Position numbers and translations under genes: made by a program. The notes below the pieces were generated by a model. It did no database searches and was not told the origin of the DNA. It saw nothing but the letters and a program-made list of their open reading frames with translations. Positions 41,273 through 52,759 of a stretch of 64,000 nt of DNA are shown here, piece after piece. Source of the stretch: Lepidurus packardi (lineage: Eukaryota > Arthropoda > Branchiopoda > Notostraca > Triopsidae); assembly GCA_023053545.1 (NCBI GenBank), contig JAKZAN010000005.1, forward strand, positions 8,928,001 to 8,992,000, in the 5' to 3' direction. Each line of letters begins with the position of its first letter. The stretch's first letter is position 1.

Positions 41273-43725
41273 TTAAACATTTAAAAACCGCGTAGCTTCG
41301 GTTTTAACTTCCTTGCCTTGCACGAATACTTGTTGGATGTTGCGGTCGTCGCCAGAAAAGATAAATTTTTGGAAGAGTTCGTTCGACGATAAGTTTTCGG
41401 TTAAATCCACTGGCGAATTCGGGCCTTTGAGGTGGATATGTAGGGCATCAAACGTTTTTCCTGTTTGAAATTTTCGAAAATTCAAGTCGTAGTTTTCTTT
41501 TAATGAGTATGTAACCTGGTTTAAGTGATCCCAAAGTAGATTCCAAACCTAACGCTTTGGCTCCGCCTAAAGTTGCCAAGAAAAAGGCTTCTTGGTAGGA
41601 CAACGGGGGATAGTTTTCGTTTTGGACCGAAACAAGGTTAGATACTGTGATAGTTTGTCGCATCGCGTCCATAATCGAGGGACTATAACCCCCTGAAACG
41701 TCTGAAAAAAATCAAAGAATAAATATCTATTGCTCCAACCGTTATTTTATTCTCCGTTAGAAGTAATTGAATGTTCACTGTGTTTTTTTATGTTTAATTT
41801 ACTTAGATTTACCTGTTCCCAGTCCAACATTTATGCCTGCGTCCAGTAATCGCCTTACGTTACACATTCCACTCTTCAGACTGCAGTTGGAATTGGCGCA
41901 GTGAGAAATATGGACTCCTTTTTCAGCCAGTAATTGTAATTCGCTATCGGATAAATGCACTCCATGTGCAAGAACTGTCTAAATAATAAACGCTTCCAAT
42001 TACTTTTCTATTACATATCCTTTTTCATTTCATATTTTTTCGATTCTTTTTACTTTGTTGGTAAGTAAGCCAGCTTGGTTGTAAACATCGCAGTAACTTG
42101 AAAACAATGGGAATATTTCACGCACGAACTCGACTTCTTTCTGGTTTTCCGAAACGTGAGTCTAGATTCAATATTTCGTCCGTTTATACGTACATCGAAC
42201 TTTTTTTTTTTTGAATTCTTGACAAATTACCTGAACTCGCAGCTGGTGTTGTTCAGCGAGTTTGGCTAATCCTTCCATCAAAGTGGAAGTACAAGATACG
42301 GCAAATCGGGGTGTTATCACAGGCTTAACTAGTGGATCCTATATAATTAATAAGGGATTAGTGGGTCTTAGTCTTTGCAGCACATGTTTTTAACTTATCA
42401 ATTTATTACATTCTTTGCCAAGACGGCTTTGACAAATTTCTCCGTATCTGCTAAGGATGCCGTAGTAGTTTCAATGTAATAATCGGGGCAGTTTTGATCC
42501 ATGGACACTTTCCCAATAAAAGCGCGCTGACCCAATAAAAGCGTAATTTCAGATAAGAGAATGCTCGCTGGAACGTGGAGTGTAGCCATGTATTGAGCGG
42601 TGGTCGTTCCGTTGACTAAGGTTCGCGCAACTACTTTGCGGTAGATATTTTGAGCTAATTCCAAATTCGCGAATTTGGATTCGGTCGGAAAAGTATAGGT
42701 GTTGAGCCATTCTAACAGTGCCAGATCTAAACCCAGACCAGCGTTCGAGTATTGGCATGCATGGATATGCGTATCCACGAAGCCTGGTATTAGAAAACTC
42801 CTAAATAGGAAAATTAAAAAAATGCCTTAATTAACTCTTCATGTGATTACTAAAGATCTATTCTTTTAGCGTTATAATTTCTTGTGTAACTTTTGAATTA
42901 TTTATTAAACATTCGAACTTTCTGAATTTCTGTAGTTTCTGATTTGTTAGCAAATTATTTTTGAAATAAACCCAAATTTTCCAATTCATGAAGTTTCGAG
43001 TTAACTCGTACATTTTATACTAAGGATCTATTCTTTTAGCGTTTTTAATTTCTTTTATAACTTTTGAATTGTTCACTAAATTTCCAAAAAAGAAAAAGAG
43101 AATTCTGATGTAGGTTGTGAATTTGTTAGCAAAGCATGTTGAAATAAAACGGAAAGAGTTCAAATTCGTGAAGTTTCGAGGTTTGGGTATACCCTTGTTC
43201 TAAGCGTCGGATATCTTGGTCGTTGAACTGGAACTCTTTTTGGAGTTGCAGTTGTTGACGCTGGTCTTCTAGAAAAAGAATCTGAAAACGTCATAGAAAT
43301 TAGAGTCATTTTAAAAAAATAAAAACGAGGTGAGTTTGGCTGGGAGCCATGTAACAGGCTAAATTTGAGACTTCCTGTTTAAACGCAAGTAAAAGTGGCT
43401 CAACGGGTGTGTGCTCAACAGAACACGTTCATTGGAGCCCTAGCCACGCCACAAACTGGGAACCAAAAAACGCTATCAGGTGAAGCCTTTCGTTTCTTTT
43501 GTTTTGCATAATTTGGCTTTTTGTTATTTCTCTTAAATCCCCTTTTTAAACAAAAAAAGCTACTAAAAAAATATACTAAAATATACTATACTAAAAAAAG
43601 CATACTTGTCCTTCTGCGTCCACTCCGAGCAATTGATTTTCCAAAATTTCCAACTTGTGGTCTTGTGTCGGGTTAATTACCGTACCGAAGTAAACGCATT
43701 GAATTGCACTGTTGTGTTTTGACAT
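41273..43725 (-). CDS. GDA: Guanine deaminase
   Basis: Converts guanine to xanthine in purine breakdown (cytosolic, zinc-dependent amidohydrolase). Exons on the minus strand: 43725-43606, 43281-43193, 42800-42410, 42338-42231, 42161-42054, 41978-41813, 41701-41516, 41460-41273; all in phase, 451 aa (human 454). Metal ligands appear as PGFVDTHIHACQY (HxH), THVSENQKEV, VLAHGVHLSD and DVSGGYS. VITPRFAVSCTSTLMEGLA and FLATLGGAKALGLES are family blocks. The last intron (41461-41515) is only 55 nt and restores GSLKPGKTFDALHIH; without it the frame stops early. Confidence 0.94.
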
Positions 43726-44068
43726 TTTAGACAATAATTTAACTGGTTAAGTGTGGCAGTTATTAGAATGTTTAGAATTCCGTTCAGTCAACACGCGTGG
43801 TAGTGCGATTCATGACTGATAGGAGTAGTAACCCTACGCATGTGCCGACTAGGCGGTATTCGGGAGTAGTTGGGGGGCTTCCACCTTCAGGAGAGAGGAG
43901 GGAATATGGAGATGGGATTCAGTGGAATTTACGATGGATCCCCGGAAGAACTTCGCCAAGGCTTTCTGACCATTGTAGTTTATATAACATTGAATATATC
44001 CATATTTCCCGTAACGTTTGTTCATTTAACGTGTAATATATCGAGGTTTTTATACATTTTCTGCAGAA

Positions 44069-47000
44069 ATGGAGCTCCCTTCACCCATGGTACCCTTAAT
44101 TGCCACAATACCTCCAGCAGATGGAAATGGAAGTGACGGGAAATCCCCAGTTGATGACCCGCCCCATGAAGCGGTTAAAATGAGGAAGGAATTGGGTTTG
44201 TTGGAAGGCGTGGCTATTATCTTGGGAATCATTATGGGTTCAGGTAGAATTACAAAAGTGTATGTTAATTAAGGCCGAAGTAGTTGATCTTTTTTTTGTC
44301 AAAAGATGGCATTGATGTCGTACCCTTGTATCATGAAAATTACGCAAATTGAAACACAAATTTACAAGAAATTTAACGAGATAATTGAAATAAAAAAAAG
44401 TCTACCTTGAATAAGTTTACACATGATTTATTTAAACTTATTCAAATTGTGGAATTTTTGGAAACTACTTGAGCTACACCTTAAGAGTTAAATGTAATAA
44501 AAAAGAAAAATCTGCTTCTATTTCTGAACTGATTTTATTTTTTTTATAGGAATTTTTGTCTCGCCAAAAGGAGTACTAAAAGAGGCAGGTTCGGTGGGAT
44601 TTTCTTTACTGATTTGGGCCTTGTGCGGCGTGTTGTCTTTGATTGGCGCCTTGTGTTACGCCGAACTGGGGACGACCATTCCCAAGTAAGACACATGTTG
44701 TCGTGAAAAAGAAGATTAAAAAAGGCGAGAAATGTAGCGGGTTTGTACATAATTAAGGTCGGGCGGAGATTACGCGTACATACGAGCAGCTTTTGGACCT
44801 TTGCCAGCCTTCTTGTACTTATGGGACGCCAATCTCATTTTCGTGTAAGTTTCCCGTGACGTATTTTCGAAATCTCTGTATTTTTCATTTTGTATTTACA
44901 CGATTGTTGTATTATTTTAATGGATTATGTTGACGCCAATCTCATTTTTCGTGAAAGTTTATATTTTCGAGAGATCCGTATTTTTATTTTTGTAATTACA
45001 TGATTTTGTGTTATAATTTTAATGGATTTTATTGATTTTTTATAATTTTGTAGGCCTACTACAAACGCAATTATGGGACTCACCTTCGCAAACTACGTTA
45101 TAAAGCCGTTTTTCCCCGATTGCCCAGTGCCTGATGAAGCTATTCGGTTATTAGCAGCGGCTGCAATTAGTTAGTTATTTGCTTAGTAATTATAAAGCAA
45201 ATATTTTATTTTATTTTACTTTTTTTTATTGTATTAAAATGTTACTATATTTTATTGTATTAAAATTGTGCTATATTTTATTGTACTTTATTTTACTAAT
45301 ATTTTAATTTACTTTGTGAATTTTATTAGCGTTTCTAACATTTCTCAATTGCTACAACGTGCGAATTACGACCAAGATGCAAGACGTTTTCATGTTCTGT
45401 AAAGTGGGAGCTTTGCTGGTTATTATCGTGGCGGGATTGGTTGTCATGTGCACAGGTATTTCATTCCCCCTTTCCATTTAGATTAAACTGATCGAATTTG
45501 GCGTTTAGGTGGGTATAAGAAATTTGACAACGGGTTTGAGAACACAGCGACGGATCCGGGTCAAGTGGCTGTTTCCTTTTACTCGGGCATCTTTTCCTAC
45601 GCTGGCTGGAACTACTTAAATTTCATGACTGAAGAGCTCAAAGACCCTTACAAGTATCAAATCCTTTTTTGAACACACGATAATTGATTTGTTTTTCTGT
45701 CTTTTGCCTTTTTTTTATTAGGAATCTCCCACGAGCTATCTACATATCCTTGCCTCTAGTTACTGGCATTTACGTATTAGCCAATGCTGCTTATTTAGCT
45801 GTGCTTACACCCCATGAAATGCTCTCTTCGGACGCCATCGCTGTCGTAAGCTTCACATTATTAATAGTTACTTGTTCAAGGATTCCCTTAAGGCTCCCGT
45901 ATACTTTAGCTCGGTATAGGCGGTTAGCATGGGGAATTTTGGAACAACATTTTGAGAAAACCAGTATTTCAGGAAAAAAGTCTTTGACAGTAATCTTGAG
46001 TTTGCTAACGGGTAGTGTACAACCAATGCACAATTCTTTCCAGTGAGTAATAAATTAGCAATATGCAACTATAAGAAATACGTTACCTAAGAATCTGCCC
46101 TTTGGTTGTGCACTAGCAAAAAAACAAGTAACAAAAGAATCAGATAAGACGTTTTCGAGAAATCTTGTTCCGAAAGTTTGACGACGTGCTGCTATAGCAA
46201 ACTGTGACGATAAATTGTACTGTCCAGAAGCAGAACAAACCTAGAAACTTTGCCGGCAATCAGCTATCTATTTCTTTTCTTACTTCTTACGCAAGGGTTT
46301 CGCAAAACACGACACGCTCGCCGGGTTGAGTGACAAACAGCTGTAATATATCCCGCTGTCAAGTTGACACTAGTGTGTCATTTTTCGGACAATAATTTTT
46401 TTTTTCAGTTAATGGAGTGAAAGAAAGTTCTTAACAATTCTCATTGGCGAAAGTTGTTTAGAATCTTTAATCTAATCTAATGCATTTCAAATCCAACTAC
46501 CAATTTTCAACTCGACTGACTCCCGTTTGTCGTTTTTTCCCCCGGGAACGCCTTGCAACAATATGACGCATTAAGCGTCAGTTTTTTCTCTTGGTTTTTA
46601 ACCGTAGAACTTGTTGGGCAAAACAATAACAAACAGCAGTGCCATTCATATGCATAAATAAACTAAGGTATACGGAAGCCCTAAGTATAAAATTAAAAGC
46701 CCTAACCTAAACTTTTAAAAAAGCAAATCAAGCGTAGAAACTTTGCGGCAATTAGTCGGCCTATCAATTTTTTATCTTACTTTTTTACGCAAGGCTTTCG
46801 CAAAAACAATAACAAACATCAATGTACTCTTTCCCGTCAATAAGCTAAGGTATACGGGAGCCTTAAACCGAATTCTTGAACCGAGAAAGTCTTCGACAAG
46901 CTGAACCCACTCTAAATATTATGTTATTTCTTTTCGTTTCTTTAAGACTTTTGGCGATAAAGTATTAGGTCCAATGGCCTGGGCCATGCCACTTTGTGTA

Positions 47001-48024
47001 GCCTTGTCGGCACTGGGAGGTTTATCGGTTCACATCATGACATCGTCCAGACTGTGCTTTGTGGGGGCTCGGGAAGGCCATATGCCGGACATGTTGGCTC
47101 TGATCAACGTGAAACGGATGACGCCCACTCCCGCATTGATTTTCCTAGTAAACCCCCAAAAAATCTTTATTATTTAATTTTATTATATTTGTATGTAATA
47201 GTTTGGATGTTTCATTAAAAAATGTATGTCAATTTTCTCAATTTCTCGTCAATTTTCGTAGGGTTTGCTATCTTTAGTCATGCTGTGTACTTCGGATGTG
47301 TATCGGCTCATTGACTACGCCTCTTTTGTCGAGTCCATGTTTATTTTATGGTCCGTAGCGGGTTTACTTTGGCTCCGATGGAAGCAGCCTCACTTGGAAC
47401 GCCCCATTCGGGTGAGTAAAAGAAAATAAAAGATAAAAAAAAAAAAGAAGGAAAAATAACTAAAGAGGAATTGTTATTGTTTGGCAGGTGTCCTTAGTGA
47501 TTCCAGTTGTTTTTCTCATCGTTTGCTCCTTCTTGGTCTTCTTGCCCTTATACGTGCGGCCTTTGGAAGTGCTTATGGGATTGCTCATTACCGCCACTGG
47601 AGTGCCCGTTTATTTTCTTTGTATTTGGTGGCAAAAGAAGCCGGCTTGCTTCCGCAGCACTTCTAGTAACATATTTCTCCATTCTTTATTCAAATATTTG
47701 TTCCTTTCAGTGAGTCTCCGAGGGAAAACAGAGCCATTGTTATCTCACTGTCTTAGATTTTTTCTCCCTCTCCCTTACTTCCTTTTCGGGGGTTGGTGGA
47801 GAGTGGAATTGATGGTAGATTTTTGTCTCCTAGCGCTTTACAAACGATTGGATAAATTAGATTTCTTGTTTTCTGCATTTATGTCCGTTTTCTCTCTTGC
47901 TGTCTTGCTGAGTAACTATATTTACGAGGGGATGTGCAGTCAAGAGGAAAAAATTCTTATTTATTTTTGTGCTCTTTTTAGTTTCTTTCGTTCCACGAAA
48001 GAAGAATTTCGAGATGGGTTTTGA
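44069..48024 (+). CDS. SLC7-family amino acid transporter light chain (LAT type)
   Basis: Twelve-helix amino acid exchanger that normally pairs with an SLC3 heavy chain at the plasma membrane. Exons: 44069-44243, 44550-44685, 44758-44844, 45054-45169, 45330-45455, 45509-45653, 45722-45845, 46947-47147, 47262-47411, 47488-47665, then a terminal exon probably from 47711. Family landmarks are [59 protein letters not shown] and [20 protein letters not shown]. The last helix is [17 protein letters not shown]. It resembles LAT1/LAT2/y+LAT, but I cannot choose a subtype. After [14 protein letters not shown] the C terminus is uncertain: splicing to 47711 keeps an open frame to 48024, but that tail does not look like a conserved SLC7 tail. 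An AATAAA at about 48,367 fits the 3' end. Confidence 0.88.
44275..44395. mobile_element. Short uninterrupted copy of the element at 15950-17060
   Basis: AGTAGTTGATC, then AAAAGATGGCATTGATGTCG, then CGTACCCTTGTATCATGAAA and AAGAAATTTAACGA match both arms of the 15.95-17.06 kb element without the 978-bp insertion. It lies in the first intron of the SLC7 gene. Confidence 0.55.
44827..45031 (+). repeat. Partial exon-intron tandem duplication in the SLC7 gene
   Basis: The end of exon 44758-44844 (GACGCCAATCTCATTTTCGT) and about 85 bp of intron are repeated immediately downstream, starting near 44,932 (GACGCCAATCTCATTTTTCG). Both copies end in a TTTTAATGGATT motif. In the second copy the donor GTAAGT has become GTGAAAGT, and an extra T shifts the frame, so only the first copy is used. 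Confidence 0.75.
45892..46862. mobile_element. TIR element, copy 3 of the TTAA-type family, best preserved ends
   Basis: GGCTCCCGTATACTTTAGCT at the left and AGCTAAGGTATACGGGAGCC at the right (ending 46862) are inverted repeats. TTAA flanks both sides (45888-45891 and 46863-46866), a piggyBac-superfamily signature, although the terminal GGC is not the usual piggyBac CCC. The right end is partly duplicated inside (near 46,620-46,680, AACTAAGGTATACGGAAGCC). A central block is inverted relative to copy 1. Non-coding; in the SLC7 intron 45846-46946. Confidence 0.78.
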
Positions 48025-48838
48025 TATGTGGGAAAATGTTGGGAACAGGAAATCGATAAACTTTCGGTTAAGTCTTTCTTCCCAAATCCTTCCTTTGGCA
48101 TGTCGGTATAAAAGGGAAGGACTTGGGGTGAAAAATTATGGGTTTTGTATGTTTTGATAAATGCTTTCTCGATTGACTGGGTATTTTGACAATGTTTGCT
48201 GCTTTTTTGCGTTTCTCCTCTTCTGTAGGTCGATTGACGTATTGGGTGCAGCAACTGTTCCTTTCCACGAAGGAAGAGTGATTATTAAGTACTGATACTA
48301 CGTGCTCGAAGCTTGGAACAGATCTGATATTACTGTGCAAATGGGATCTCTGGGAACTCTGAACGAAATAAAAAGACATGCTTGATTACCAAAACTTGGG
48401 TTTATTGCCTGACTTCGGGCCCAAACAGGCTCAGATTGCTTACTAATTCGTTGTTTCATGATTTGTTAGCTTTTTACTAACTATAACCATAGGGAATTTC
48501 GATGAATGGGCTTGATTTAAGCTTGTTTTGGCAATCGCTTTAAAGGGTTTTTCCTCAGTCTGTATATTTTCTCTACGTAAAGGGAATTGCGCCTGCGCAG
48601 TATTGAACGCTTTTAGTTCGCGCGCGCGCTAAAGGATTGTTCGTCTAACCAACGCTTTCAACAAGCTCGTAACGGTGTTGTGTCATTCTTAGCAGACAAA
48701 GCAAAGGAATAGTGTGTGCTAGGCAAGATATTATGTGCTGAACTGCACACAGAGAACAATGTGAGAGTTAAGAGGTTACAAATTTTTTGCAGTAAGCTAA
48801 ACGTTGGAGAAAAAATTCGGATCTTTGTGTAGTCCAAA
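48025..48838 (+). other. SLC7 3' end and nAChR upstream region
   Basis: Holds the likely SLC7 3' UTR (AATAAA at about 48,367) and the promoter/5' UTR of the acetylcholine receptor gene. No other gene is visible. Confidence 0.5.
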
Positions 48839-51800
48839 ATGTTCTCTTGGACTTTGCTCTTTTGGTCAGCGAGTTTCATAGGAGTAATCGGTGGCACTCT
48901 GCCTGGTTTACACGTAGGCAATCCAGATGCTAAACGCCTTTATGATGATTTACTGTCCAATTATAACAAACTCGTTCGTCCTGTCGTGAACACCAGCGAT
49001 ATTCTAACCGTCCGCATCAAACTCAAACTGTCCCAACTCATTGACGTAGTAAGTCGTAGTTCGCGCTCTGTAATATGTGGTACCAGCTATGTTTGGGACA
49101 AGACGTGTGTAAAGATGTGGCGGATTTCCAGCAAGTAGTTTGTAAATGTCTTTATTGATTGGGAACTTCACCACGCTCCGCCCACTCCCTCACATAATAT
49201 TGTGGCTCTCTTTTCGACCCGAATTTCTTCATACTCTTTAGCTTATTCTCTTCCATCCTTTCTCCCAGTCAGCATTTTTTTATGGTTTTAAGAGTCTTGC
49301 CAAGTTTTTCCCCCAGTAACAAATCACCAGCAAAGCTAAGAGTTTTTCTCCTCTCTATTGCTCTCTTCTTGTGTTTTCTCCCCCTCCAGAACTTGAAGAA
49401 CCAAATAATGACGACCAATTTATGGGTGGAGCAGTACTGGTACGATTATAAACTACAGTGGGAGCCTAGCGAGTATGGAGGCGTTACCATGCTACACGTT
49501 CCATCGGATCATATATGGAGGCCGGATATTGTCCTTTACAACAAGTAAATTCTTCTTCTTACAAGTTCAACTCCGATTGTTCTAATTCGCTTTAACGTCA
49601 ATTTTTCAAAGAAAAAATATTGCTTTTGGAGTACTTTTGTGTAACAGTATTTTAAAAGGAATTCTGAGTTTTAAGGGAGTATCTGTAAAAGCATGTAAAA
49701 AAGGGGAGGAGTCATGTTAGTGCGGATGGGAATTTCGAAGTGACGTTAGCCACCAAAGCGACTTTGTACTACAACGGATTGGTAGCGTGGAAGCCGCCTG
49801 CCATCTACAAATCGTCTTGCACCATCGACGTCGAGTATAATTTTTTTTTCAAAGAAAAGTTTCGTGTTTGCCTTTGTAACGTACAAAACGTGATTCCTTA
49901 AAAGGTACTTCCCCTTCGACCAACAAACTTGCATCATGAAATTTGGCAGTTGGACCTACGACGGGTTCCAGGTAGTTTTTTCGCACACCAGAGATATTTT
50001 TTTCTCTTTTTATCCCAATTTGCGCGCCATTTTTTAACCCCTTTTATTTCATGTCTTCCCTATAAATTGCTCGTTTTCCTTAAACCCTTTGCCCCTTCTT
50101 CTTTTTTAAATTTCGCCTGCCCGTGCCTCAACAAAAGAATAATAATAAGAAAAAAGCCTGGCCGGACACCACACCACAATTTGAATAATTCCACAATCTT
50201 CTTCTCTAGCTACTTTTCCTTCTTTTTCTTCCATTTTTTTATTCTTTCCTACCAAAAACACACATGAATAGGAATGTTGGTTGACTTTTCTACATCGTCT
50301 TAACCATAATAAGGTCTCAAAAAAGTGGAATGTATGGAGCTTAAAAAAAATCCACGGTTGTGTGTATGTTTTTTTTTCTTCTTTTCTTTTCCCCCCATTT
50401 TTTCCTATTTTTCGATTTTTTTGAATATAGTGCGGACGGCCATTATGAAGTGAAGCTGCTCACCAAAGCGACTGTGTACCATAACGGCTTAGTTGCTTGG
50501 CAACCTCCTGCGATTTACAAATCCGCGTGTGATTTAAATTTGCAATACTTTCCATTGGACGTGCAAACCTGCATTCTCAAGCTGGGAACGTGGACTTACT
50601 CCGGCGCACAGGTCGGCTTCCCTTTGCAGGCTGAAAAATAAAATAAAGAAATTAAAATAACGAAAATGAAAGATGCCTCGCCCCCTTTAAAAGTTTCTGA
50701 ACGACACGCCTTCTCTTTACTCTTCGCAACACGCCCATCATTTCCTCTCTTTCTCTCTTAAATTTCCCCAGGAAACTACTTCTTGCTCTGTCGATCACTC
50801 CTTTCTTTTCCAAAAGTGGTTGTCATTGTTGCTTTGTGAGTGTTTGTTACAACTTTCTTGCCTTGCTATCGCTTTTTTGGGGTAAATTTTGCATGCCATT
50901 GTGGCGGCCAGGTGGACAGTTTGGCACGAAAACCGAGCTTTTAATTAATATTTTCACATTGTTTTTACTAGGTCGATCTGAGGCATTTGGACGAGGTCGA
51001 GGGTACCAGCGTGGTGGAAATCGGGATTGATTTGTCAGAGTTTTATATAAGTGTCGAGTGGGACATTTTGGAGGTAAACTTTCAAGTACATGTTTTGTTG
51101 TTCTTTTTGAATAACCATTGCTTTCCTTCGATTATTTCTTCCCAACGCATACTTAAAGGTACCCGCAGTAAGGTAGAATGAGATACTTCCTTTAGAATTG
51201 AAACGATTTAATTTCTTGTGAATTTTACTTTGTAGGAGCGAGAAGTTTTATACGTGTTGCGATGAACCGTACTTGGATATTACGTTCAATATTACGATGC
51301 GAAGGAAGACGCTCTTTTATACCGTCAACCTCATCATTCCTTGCATGGGGATCTCGTTTTTGACTATTCTTACGTTTTATTTACCGTCCGATTCAGGAGA
51401 AAAGGTAAATTAAAATTTTTTATATGATTATTTTAGTCTCAAGTAGTATTAAGTTTGTAAATTGAATCTGTGAATTAAAATCACGACTTTTTATGTGCAT
51501 TTCATAGGTGACTCTTTCCATCTCGATCCTTATTAGTTTGCACGTGTTCTTCCTCCTGGTGGTGGAGATTATCCCACCCACGAGCCTCGTCGTACCTTTA
51601 TTGGGCAAATACCTGATTTTCGCTATGATTCTCGTCTCGATTAGCATTTGCGTAACAGTCGTAGTCTTGAATGTCCACTTTCGATCTCCCCAAACACATA
51701 AAATGGCCCCTTGGGTCAAGCGCGTGTTCATACACATTTTACCTCGATTATTGGTCATGCGACGACCACAGTTCCAGATCGACAAGCATTCGTAAGTTAT

Positions 51801-52759
51801 TTTAAAGTAATTTCGCTGAGGAGCAGAGATTGAATGGATCAGAGCTATGAAGAAAGCACTGATTTCTGTGTTTATCTTCTGTCTTAGGGCTGACCAGGGT
51901 TGGAATTGGAGTTGGAGTAAATGGATGGTGCGGACGTGCAATGCCAATGGCTCGGAACTGAGGGACGTCAGCATGGGCTCCAGTTATCATCCAGAGTCGC
52001 AATTAGACGGCTTTGGCTTTAATAAAGGGAGTGGATTCTTCCATCGGGAATCGTCGATGGATCGTGACAGTTTAGCTGATGATTTACCTCGCTTGCGCAC
52101 GCTTCTAGGAGCTGGGTAAGAAGAAAATAGCTTTGGCAATTTCGCAAAGAAAACGAGAGATATAGAGGCTTTCTAATTAAGGATTTTGTGTATCTTATGG
52201 CTTTTAGGGACGTGATTTTCTCGAGCGCATGTCGCTTACATGGTACCCAGACTCCGGGAGCGTCTTCAACCCAACCTTTGAATACGGAATTTGATACTGG
52301 GACGTTAAGAGGATCTACTACCTTACGATCACGAGTATTATTGCGTGGAGATAGTCTCCATGGACCTCTTCATCGTCATTGCACTGCTGATTTGCATAAG
52401 TCGTGTTTTTGCGTCCGTTTTATTGCTGAACATACGCGCCTCAAAGAGCAGTCTACCAGGGTATGTGTTTTGTTCAATTAGGTGCCGTTTAGTAGAAATT
52501 AGATGAATCGTAGTAAGACATCGATTGCTTGGAACGGAGAAATAATAAGTCACTATTTTGAAAACAGGTGAAAGAAGACTGGAAGTACGTAGCTATGGTT
52601 TTGGACCGTTTGTTTTTGTGGATTTTTACTTTGGCAGTTTTGGTGGGTACAGCAGCTATTATCTTGCAAGCGCCATCATTGTATGATGACCGAGTGCCAA
52701 TTGACAAATCTTTGTCGGAAATTGCGGGGGCCAATTTAAGGGGGCGTGTATCGCAGTAA
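48839..52759 (+). CDS. Nicotinic acetylcholine receptor alpha subunit (arthropod alpha4-like)
   Basis: Ligand-gated cation channel subunit. Exons: 48839-49048, 49390-49544, then either 49721-49834 + 49905-49971 or 50431-50611, then 50972-51073, 51159-51172, 51236-51404, 51508-51791, 51888-52115, 52208-52460, 52568-52759; 595 aa by either route. A signal peptide ([19 protein letters not shown]) is followed by [33 protein letters not shown] (loop A), a 13-residue Cys-loop and [11 protein letters not shown]. The vicinal Cys pair makes it an alpha subunit. TM1-TM3 follow ([14 protein letters not shown] in TM2; [11 protein letters not shown]), then a long cytoplasmic loop and TM4 ([17 protein letters not shown]). 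The two alternative Cys-loop exons resemble the exon 4/4' arrangement I recall for Drosophila alpha4, hence the subtype guess. Confidence 0.92.
49721..49971 (+). other. nAChR alternative exon pair 4a (Cys-loop version a, split)
   Basis: Two pieces, 49721-49834 (114 nt) and 49905-49971 (67 nt), total 181 nt. They encode [20 protein letters not shown], the Cys-loop [15 protein letters not shown] and [12 protein letters not shown]. The 70-nt intron interrupts the GAG codon before YFPF. This version matches the typical insect alpha sequence. It enters in phase 2 and leaves in phase 0, like 4b. Confidence 0.87.
50431..50611 (+). other. nAChR alternative exon 4b (Cys-loop version b, unsplit)
   Basis: A single 181-nt exon encoding [20 protein letters not shown], the Cys-loop [15 protein letters not shown] and [12 protein letters not shown]. 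It has the same length, entry phase and exit phase as 4a, and using both would break the frame, so they should be mutually exclusive. Differences cluster in the Cys-loop and around the loop B tryptophan (WTYSG versus WTYDG). Confidence 0.88.
51159..51172 (+). other. 14-nt microexon of the nAChR gene
   Basis: GTACCCGCAGTAAG between acceptor CTTAAAG and donor GTAGAATG. It supplies V-P-A-V and two bases of an Arg codon, restoring [18 protein letters not shown], which is conserved in arthropod alpha subunits. Without it the frame is lost (14 is not a multiple of 3). Confidence 0.82.
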
